From Pelomonas margarita (GTDB lineage Bacteria; Pseudomonadota; Gammaproteobacteria; Burkholderiales; Burkholderiaceae_C): a DNA stretch of 64,000 nt. Below are positions 59,427 to 64,000 of this stretch, in pieces. The notes below the pieces were generated by a model, which was given only the letters and a program-made list of their open reading frames with translations, was not told where the DNA came from and did no database searches. The stretch is taken from NCBI RefSeq assembly GCF_043555875.1, contig NZ_JBIGHW010000009.1:1-64000 (forward strand), in the 5' to 3' direction. The position numbers and the translations under genes were made by a program. Within the stretch, counting starts at the first letter, position 1. Each line of letters opens with the position of its first letter.

Positions 59427-60692
59427 TCAAGCCGCCTCGGCCTCGGCCTGCGGGTCGGTGGCCTCCAGCTCGTAGCTGGCTGCCAGCATGGCCAGGCGGG
59501 CGATGACGCCATACATGTAGAAGCGGTTGGGCGCGCTGGCGCCGGGCTTCTCGCCCAGGCGCGGCAGCACGGGCGAGTCGGCAAAGGCCAGCGGCACGTA
59601 GCTGGCGCCGGGGGCGTTGAGGTTCTCGTCGATGCCGCGATCGGCATGCACGCGGTAGAAGCCGCCCACCACGTAGCGGTCCATCATGTAGACCACCGGC
59701 TCGGCCACGGCCTGGTGCACGCGCTCGTGCGTGGGCACGCCCTCCTGCACGATGACCTCGGCGCCCAGGCTGTCGGGCAGGCCCTGGGCCAGGGCCTCGA
59801 TGTCGCGGGCGTCGCGCACCGTCATGACGCTGCGGCCGTAGCTGCCCACGTCGCTCTTGACGATGACGAAGGGCTTCTCGTTGATGCCGTACTCCTTGTA
59901 TTTGCGCCGCACCTTGGTGAGCTGCGCATCGGCAGCTGCCTGCAGCGCCTCCACGCCCTTCTTGCCGCGCAGGTCCACGCTCTGGAACATGGGCGTGATG
60001 AGCCACGGGTCCATGCCCAGCAGCTTGCCGAAGCGCTTGGCCACCTCCTCGTAGGCCTGGAAGTGGCGGCTCTTGCGCCGCACGCTCCAGCCGGCGTGCA
60101 GCGGCGGCAGCAGGTATTGCTCGTGCAGGCCCATCAGCTGCGGCGGCGTGCCCTGGGCCAGGTCGCTGTTGAGCAGGATGGTGCAGGGGTCGAAGCCCTT
60201 GATCATCAGCCGGCCGCGCTTGCGCACCACGGGCTCGATGACAAGGCTGCCGCCGCTGGCCAGCGGCAGCTCATCGGGCGCGGTCTGCGCCGGGTCCAGC
60301 GCGCCCAGGCGCACGTTCAGGCCGGCCTGCGTGAAGATGCGCACCAGCGTGGCGAGGTGGTCCAGGTAGAAGCTGCAGCGCGCGCCGGGCTCGGGGATGA
60401 GCAGCAGATTGCGCGCCTCGGGGCAGATCTTCTCGATGGCCGCCATGGCCGCCTGCACGGCTTGCGGCAGCATCTGCGGCGTCAGGTGGTTGAAGCCGCC
60501 AGGGAAGAGGTTGGTGTCCACCGGCGCCAGCTTGAAGCCGGCGTTGCGCAGGTCTACCGACGCATAGAACGTGGGCGTGTGCTCCATCCATTCCAGCCGG
60601 AACCAGCGCTCGGTGGCCGGCATGGACTCCAGGACGCGGGCCTCCAGCTCGTTGATGGGGCCGTTCAGGGCGGTGATCAGATGGGGAACCAT
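59427..60692 (-). CDS. gshA: Glutamate-cysteine ligase (proteobacterial GshA type)
   Basis: A 421-residue enzyme of the betaproteobacterial glutamate-cysteine ligase family, unlike E. coli GshA. Conserved blocks are FYASVDLRNAGFKLAPVDTNLFPGGFNHL near the N-terminus, LLIPEPGARCSFYLDHLATL, INEKPFVIVKSDVGSYGRSVMTV and MDRYVVGGFYRVHADRGIDENLNAPGASY. It makes gamma-glutamylcysteine, the substrate of GshB encoded at 49.7-50.7 kb. Its position next to amtB-glnK is common in this group. Confidence 0.93.
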   Translation of the reverse strand: MVPHLITALNGPINELEARVLESMPATERWFRLEWMEHTPTFYASVDLRNAGFKLAPVDTNLFPGGFNHLTPQMLPQAVQAAMAAIEKICPEARNLLLIPEPGARCSFYLDHLATLVRIFTQAGLNVRLGALDPAQTAPDELPLASGGSLVIEPVVRKRGRLMIKGFDPCTILLNSDLAQGTPPQLMGLHEQYLLPPLHAGWSVRRKSRHFQAYEEVAKRFGKLLGMDPWLITPMFQSVDLRGKKGVEALQAAADAQLTKVRRKYKEYGINEKPFVIVKSDVGSYGRSVMTVRDARDIEALAQGLPDSLGAEVIVQEGVPTHERVHQAVAEPVVYMMDRYVVGGFYRVHADRGIDENLNAPGASYVPLAFADSPVLPRLGEKPGASAPNRFYMYGVIARLAMLAASYELEATDPQAEAEAA

Positions 60693-60745
60693 GGCGGAAT
60701 GATCTCAGATGCGCAGGCGGCCCCATCTGGAGGCGCCGCCGCAAA

Positions 60746-61870
60746 TCACAAGACGCCTTCAGCGCACAGCGTGCGGCCGCGGCCGGCGTGCTTGGCGCGG
60801 TAGAGGTGGTCGTCGGCGCGCTGGATGGCGGCGGCCAGCGTCTCGCCCGGCAGCACGCGCACGGCGCCGCCGCTGAAATCGACCGGGAACCCCAGGCTGG
60901 CCTCGCAGCGGCGCTGCAGGGCCTGGTGCAGCCGGGCGTCGAGCCGCCCGAAGGCCTCGGGCTCGCAATGCCGCAGCAGCAGGCAGAACTCCTCGCCGCC
61001 GTAGCGGCCCACGAGGTCGCGCGCGCGCAGTTCGCCGCGCAGCACCTCGCCGGTCAGGCGCAGCACCTCGTCACCCACCGGGTGGCCGCGCTCGTCGTTG
61101 ACGCGCTTGAAATGGTCCAGGTCCAGCATCAGCAGCACCGCGTCCTCGTCGGCATGCCCCAGCGCGCGGCCGGCGCGCTGCATCCACTCGCGGCGATTGA
61201 GCAGGCCGGTCAGCGTGTCCAGCGAGGCCAGCTTCACGAGCGCCTGCTCCGCCTCGTCGCGGTGCGCCAGCAGAAAGCCCATGGTGCCCAGCACCAGCGT
61301 GGCATTCAGCACCATCAGCGACGCGATGTTCAGCGGGTGCGGCGCCACGAAGCGCGGGTACACCTCAGGCCAGAACAGCACCAGCAATGCCCGGCCAAGC
61401 GTCAGCAGGCCATTGGCCACGCCGGCCATGCCGCACAGCCAGCGCCAGCGCACGCGGCGCGCCCCCTGCAGCAGCAGCACGCTGCCCCACAGGATCTGCA
61501 GGCCGATGACGATGTTGGTCACGCCTGTAGCCAGCCCCTGTTGGGCGTAGATGAACGCATGGACCGCCCCCAGCGCCAACGGCGGCCCGAGCAGCCACAG
61601 CCGCAGCACTGGGCTGCCCAGGAAGCGGCTCACCGCCAGCACCATGGCCGAGGCCGAGGCGCTGAGCGCCATGACACCGAGCGTGGACAGCACGCCGGGC
61701 GCCACCCGGGCCGAGGCGATCAGCAAGCCGAACCCCAGCGCCTGCCCCAGCAGCATGAACTGCCAGGCCTGCAAGCCACTGCGCACGCGCATGCCCACGC
61801 AGACCACCAGCGCCATGCTCATCAGCAGTGCATTGACCAGCACGGCCACCAACAGGGTGATGACATCCAT
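60746..61870 (-). CDS. Membrane diguanylate cyclase (GGDEF)
   Basis: A 374-residue protein with about six membrane helices in the first ~190 residues (ITLLVAVLVNALLMSMALVVCV, LSTLGVMALSASASAMVLAV and others) and a C-terminal GGDEF domain: LDTLTGLLNRREWMQRA, LMLDLDHFKRVNDERGH and the active-site motif GRYGGEEF. It makes cyclic-di-GMP. The RXXD-type inhibitory site was not seen. ATG 61870 is preferred because it starts directly at the first membrane helix. It lies between gshA and amtB. Confidence 0.92.
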   Translation of the reverse strand: MDVITLLVAVLVNALLMSMALVVCVGMRVRSGLQAWQFMLLGQALGFGLLIASARVAPGVLSTLGVMALSASASAMVLAVSRFLGSPVLRLWLLGPPLALGAVHAFIYAQQGLATGVTNIVIGLQILWGSVLLLQGARRVRWRWLCGMAGVANGLLTLGRALLVLFWPEVYPRFVAPHPLNIASLMVLNATLVLGTMGFLLAHRDEAEQALVKLASLDTLTGLLNRREWMQRAGRALGHADEDAVLLMLDLDHFKRVNDERGHPVGDEVLRLTGEVLRGELRARDLVGRYGGEEFCLLLRHCEPEAFGRLDARLHQALQRRCEASLGFPVDFSGGAVRVLPGETLAAAIQRADDHLYRAKHAGRGRTLCAEGVL

Positions 61871-61904
61871 GCGGCCCAGCATACCGGCGGCTCGGGCGCG
61901 CCCA

Positions 61905-61931
61905 TAAAAAAGCCGCCCGTGGAGGGCGGCT
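61905..61931 (-). terminator. Terminator after amtB
   Basis: On the minus strand AGCCGCCC (61931-61924) pairs with GGGCGGCT (61918-61911) around a five-base loop, followed by a run of T (61910-61905). It lies about 40 bases after the amtB stop. Confidence 0.9.
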
Positions 61932-61971
61932 TGCTCGAGAGCGGGAGGCCGGCGCGAAGCCGGCCGCCACA

Positions 61972-63501
61972 TCACTTGTGGTACGCGGTCTCGCCGTGCG
62001 ACGAGATGTCCAGGCCTTCGCGCTCTTCCTCTTCGGTCACACGCAGGCCGATGGTCAGGTCCACCAGCTTGAAGGCGACGACGGAGACGACGCCCGACCA
62101 CACCAGGGTCAGCAGCACAGCCTTGGTCTGCGTCCAGACCTGGGCAGCGATGGAATAGGCATCCGGCGCGATCATCGCGACGGTGACCCAGTCGCCGACG
62201 GCGCTGGGGCCGCCCAGGTTGGGGCTGTTGAACACGCCGGTCAGGATGGCACCGACGATGCCGCCCACGCCGTGGACGCCGAACACGTCCAGCGAGTCAT
62301 CCGCGCCCAGCAGCTTCTTCAGGCCGGACACACCCCACAGGCAGGCGAAGCCCGCGACCACGCCGATGACCAGCGCACCGCCGATGCCGACGTTGCCGGC
62401 GGCAGGCGTGATGGCCACGAGGCCGGCAACAGCACCCGACGCGGCGCCCAGCATGGAGGCCTTGCCCTTGAGCAGCGCCTCACCCACGCACCAGGCCAGC
62501 ACGGCAGCGGCCGTGGCGGCGAAGGTGTTGATGAAGGCCAGCGCGGCGAAGCCGTTGGCTTCCAGCGCGGAGCCGGCGTTGAAGCCGAACCAGCCCACCC
62601 ACAGCAGCGAAGCGCCCACCATGGTCAGCGTCAGGCTGTGCGGCGTGAACGCCTCACGGCCGTAGCCCACGCGCTTGCCCACCATGTAGGCCCCCACCAG
62701 GCCCGCCACAGCGGCGTTGATGTGCACCACGGTGCCGCCGGCGAAGTCCAGCGCGCCCCACTGCCAGATCAGGCCCGCCTTGGCGGTCATCTCTTCAGCG
62801 ACAGCGGCCGAGCTGTAGGCATCCGGGCCCATCCAGTACCAGACCATGTGCGCGATGGGCAGGTAGCTGAACGTGAACCACAGCACCAGGAAGGCCAGCA
62901 CGGCGGCGAACTTGATGCGCTCGGCGAAGGCGCCAATGATCAGGCAGGCGGTGATGCCGGCGAAGGTCGCCTGGAAGGCCGCAAACACGATCTCGGGAAT
63001 CACCACACCCTTGGAGAAGGTGGCGGCGTTCGCGAAGGTGCCCGCAGCGTTGTCCCAGATGCCCTTCATGAACAGGCGATCCGTGCCACCGATGAACTTG
63101 TTGCCCTCGGTGAACGCGAAGCTGTAGCCGTACAGGAACCAAAGCACGACGATCAGCGAGAAGCCGACCATCACCTGCATCAGCACCGACAGCATGTTCT
63201 TGCTGCGCACCAGGCCGCCGTAGAACAGGGCCAGGCCCGGCACGGTCATCAGGATGACGAGCAGCGTCGAGACCATCATCCAGGCGGTGTCGCCCTTGTT
63301 GGGCACCGGGGCGGGCGCGGCGGCGGCGGACGCCGCTTCCGCAGCGACCGCAGGTGCAGCCGGCGCAGCAGCGGAGGCCGCATCAGCGGCAGGAGCGGCC
63401 GAAGCGGCCACGGCAGCAGGCGCCGAAGCGGCGTCCTGGGCCCAGGCGGCCGGCGCGAGCAGGCCGGCGGCAAGCGCGAGGCCGGCGAGGAGTGTCTTCA
63501 T
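61972..63501 (-). CDS. amtB: Ammonium transporter AmtB
   Basis: A 509-residue ammonium channel. A signal peptide (LLAGLALAAGLLAPAAWA) is followed by an unusual Ala/Pro-rich stretch (about 20-68) before the first helix (WMMVSTLLVILMTVPGLALFYGGLVRSKN). Other Amt blocks are IAHMVWYWMGPDAY, ALDFAGGTVVHINAAVAGLVGAY, LWVGWFGFNAGSALEANG and DDSLDVFGVHGVGGIVGAILTG, which carries one of the paired pore histidines. GlnK, encoded upstream on the same transcript, blocks it when nitrogen is ample. A terminator follows. Confidence 0.96.
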   Translation of the reverse strand: MKTLLAGLALAAGLLAPAAWAQDAASAPAAVAASAAPAADAASAAAPAAPAVAAEAASAAAAPAPVPNKGDTAWMMVSTLLVILMTVPGLALFYGGLVRSKNMLSVLMQVMVGFSLIVVLWFLYGYSFAFTEGNKFIGGTDRLFMKGIWDNAAGTFANAATFSKGVVIPEIVFAAFQATFAGITACLIIGAFAERIKFAAVLAFLVLWFTFSYLPIAHMVWYWMGPDAYSSAAVAEEMTAKAGLIWQWGALDFAGGTVVHINAAVAGLVGAYMVGKRVGYGREAFTPHSLTLTMVGASLLWVGWFGFNAGSALEANGFAALAFINTFAATAAAVLAWCVGEALLKGKASMLGAASGAVAGLVAITPAAGNVGIGGALVIGVVAGFACLWGVSGLKKLLGADDSLDVFGVHGVGGIVGAILTGVFNSPNLGGPSAVGDWVTVAMIAPDAYSIAAQVWTQTKAVLLTLVWSGVVSVVAFKLVDLTIGLRVTEEEEREGLDISSHGETAYHK

Positions 63502-63536
63502 GTGAGGTTTCTCCAGACGTTGTGAGTGACGGCGCC

Positions 63537-63875
63537 TCAGAGCGCGTCGTTGCCGGTCTCGCCGGTGCGGATGCGGACGACCTGGTCCAGCGGCGACACG
63601 AAAATCTTGCCGTCGCCGATCTTGCCGGTGCGGGCAGCGGACTCGATGGCCTCGATGACGCGCTCGACGACGTCCTCGTTGACGGCCGCTTCGATCTTGA
63701 CCTTGGGCAGGAAGTCGACGACGTACTCGGCGCCGCGGTACAGCTCGGTGTGGCCTTTCTGGCGGCCGAAGCCCTTGACCTCGGTGACCGTCAGCCCCTG
63801 CACGCCGATGGCGCTCAGGGCCTCACGCACCTCGTCGAGCTTGAACGGCTTGATGACGGCAGTGATCAGTTTCAT
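63537..63875 (-). CDS. glnK: Nitrogen regulatory PII protein GlnK
   Basis: A 112-residue PII protein: MKLITAVIKPFKLDEVREAL, TVTEVKGFGRQKGHTELYRG and the T-loop tyrosine Y51 (GAEYVVDFLPKVK), the uridylylation site. KIFVSPLDQVVRIRTGE is the C-terminal family block. It senses 2-oxoglutarate, ATP and ADP and gates AmtB. It lies 35 bases before amtB, the normal pairing that marks it as GlnK rather than GlnB. Confidence 0.96.
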   Translation of the reverse strand: MKLITAVIKPFKLDEVREALSAIGVQGLTVTEVKGFGRQKGHTELYRGAEYVVDFLPKVKIEAAVNEDVVERVIEAIESAARTGKIGDGKIFVSPLDQVVRIRTGETGNDAL

Positions 63876-63896
63876 GGGGTTCTCCAGCGCGGGAAA

Positions 63897-64000
63897 TCAG
63901 AAGGCGTACTTCAGGCCGACGACGACCGAGGTCTTGCCCAGGAACTTGTCCTTGACGGTGTAGAAGCCCTTGTCCGCGTCGGTGCCGACGACGGCGACGC
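63897..64000 (-). CDS. TorF-type putative porin, C-terminal end (cut by window edge)
   Basis: The last ~33 codons of a minus-strand gene enter from the right edge and end KTSVVVGLKYAF with a stop at 63897-63899. A terminal aromatic after alternating residues is the usual outer-membrane beta-barrel end. Betaproteobacteria commonly carry a TorF-family porin directly before glnK-amtB. It ends 21 bases before the glnK ATG, so it is probably the first gene of a porin-glnK-amtB operon. Confidence 0.6.
   Translation of the reverse strand, partial: VAVVGTDADKGFYTVKDKFLGKTSVVVGLKYAF

Noticed and set aside
56276..59506. 1076-codon open frame antisense to the TonB-dependent receptor
   Set aside because: Same reason: the receptor on the other strand has a signal peptide, plug motifs and a terminator; this frame has none.

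Overview
The window reads as a high-GC betaproteobacterial chromosome, most likely Burkholderiales. Three things point there: the conserved runs hpf-ptsN-hprK, fur/bamE-dapB-exbB-exbD-leuS-lptE-holA and porin-glnK-amtB with gshA nearby; the GC-rich codon use; and a CCCCCACGCTCGC...CCGAGGGGG intergenic repeat that I associate with this order. No tRNA or rRNA gene and no CRISPR array was seen.

Region A (1 to about 14.1 kb) is an accessory island. On the minus strand, 3899 to 89 holds a Tn7-like transposition module: tnsA, tnsB, tnsC and the first ~50 codons of tniQ, each overlapping the next. tniQ is cut by what looks like the repeat-bearing end of an insertion sequence running off the left edge. 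Beyond tnsA lie a small helix-turn-helix gene and a divergent unknown gene sharing a near-perfect palindrome, a 751-residue CoiA-like PD-(D/E)XK nuclease candidate, a methyltransferase plus nuclease pair that looks like a restriction-modification system, and a translationally coupled SIR2 - HerA - KTSC operon. SIR2-HerA is a known anti-phage pair; the KTSC gene as a third member is the less familiar part. The island reads as a defence-rich mobile cargo zone. The junction with the core chromosome probably lies in 13.94-14.21 kb, where several perfect dyads and a short direct repeat cluster.

Region B (14.2-32 kb) is core. A GntR-regulated two-gene ABC exporter is followed by a ferritin-like di-iron protein, corA, hpf-ptsN-hprK, fur, and the cell-envelope and housekeeping run bamE, dapB, exbB, exbD, leuS, lptE, holA. 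A cupredoxin-like exported protein and a GGDEF/EAL protein come next.

Region C (32-54 kb) is mixed metabolism and envelope: an ABC-F ATPase, an HDOD protein, a formaldehyde-detoxification set (fghA and glutathione-dependent formaldehyde dehydrogenase, with dctA and a lactonase between them), a FUSC protein with a TPR metalloprotease, a CPBP protease, a Bug-type binding protein, a MarR regulator divergent from a FAD monooxygenase, a DUF885 peptidase, gshB, a BenE transporter, an APC permease and a nitroreductase.

Region D (54-64 kb) has kup, a TonB-dependent receptor, gshA, a membrane diguanylate cyclase, and amtB-glnK preceded by the C-terminus of a TorF-type porin cut by the right edge. Glutathione synthesis (gshA, gshB) and glutathione-dependent formaldehyde oxidation are thus both encoded within about 25 kb. 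Start codons were chosen by hand from ribosome-binding sites, family N-termini and overlaps. No alignment or search was run, so family names rest on recognised motifs.
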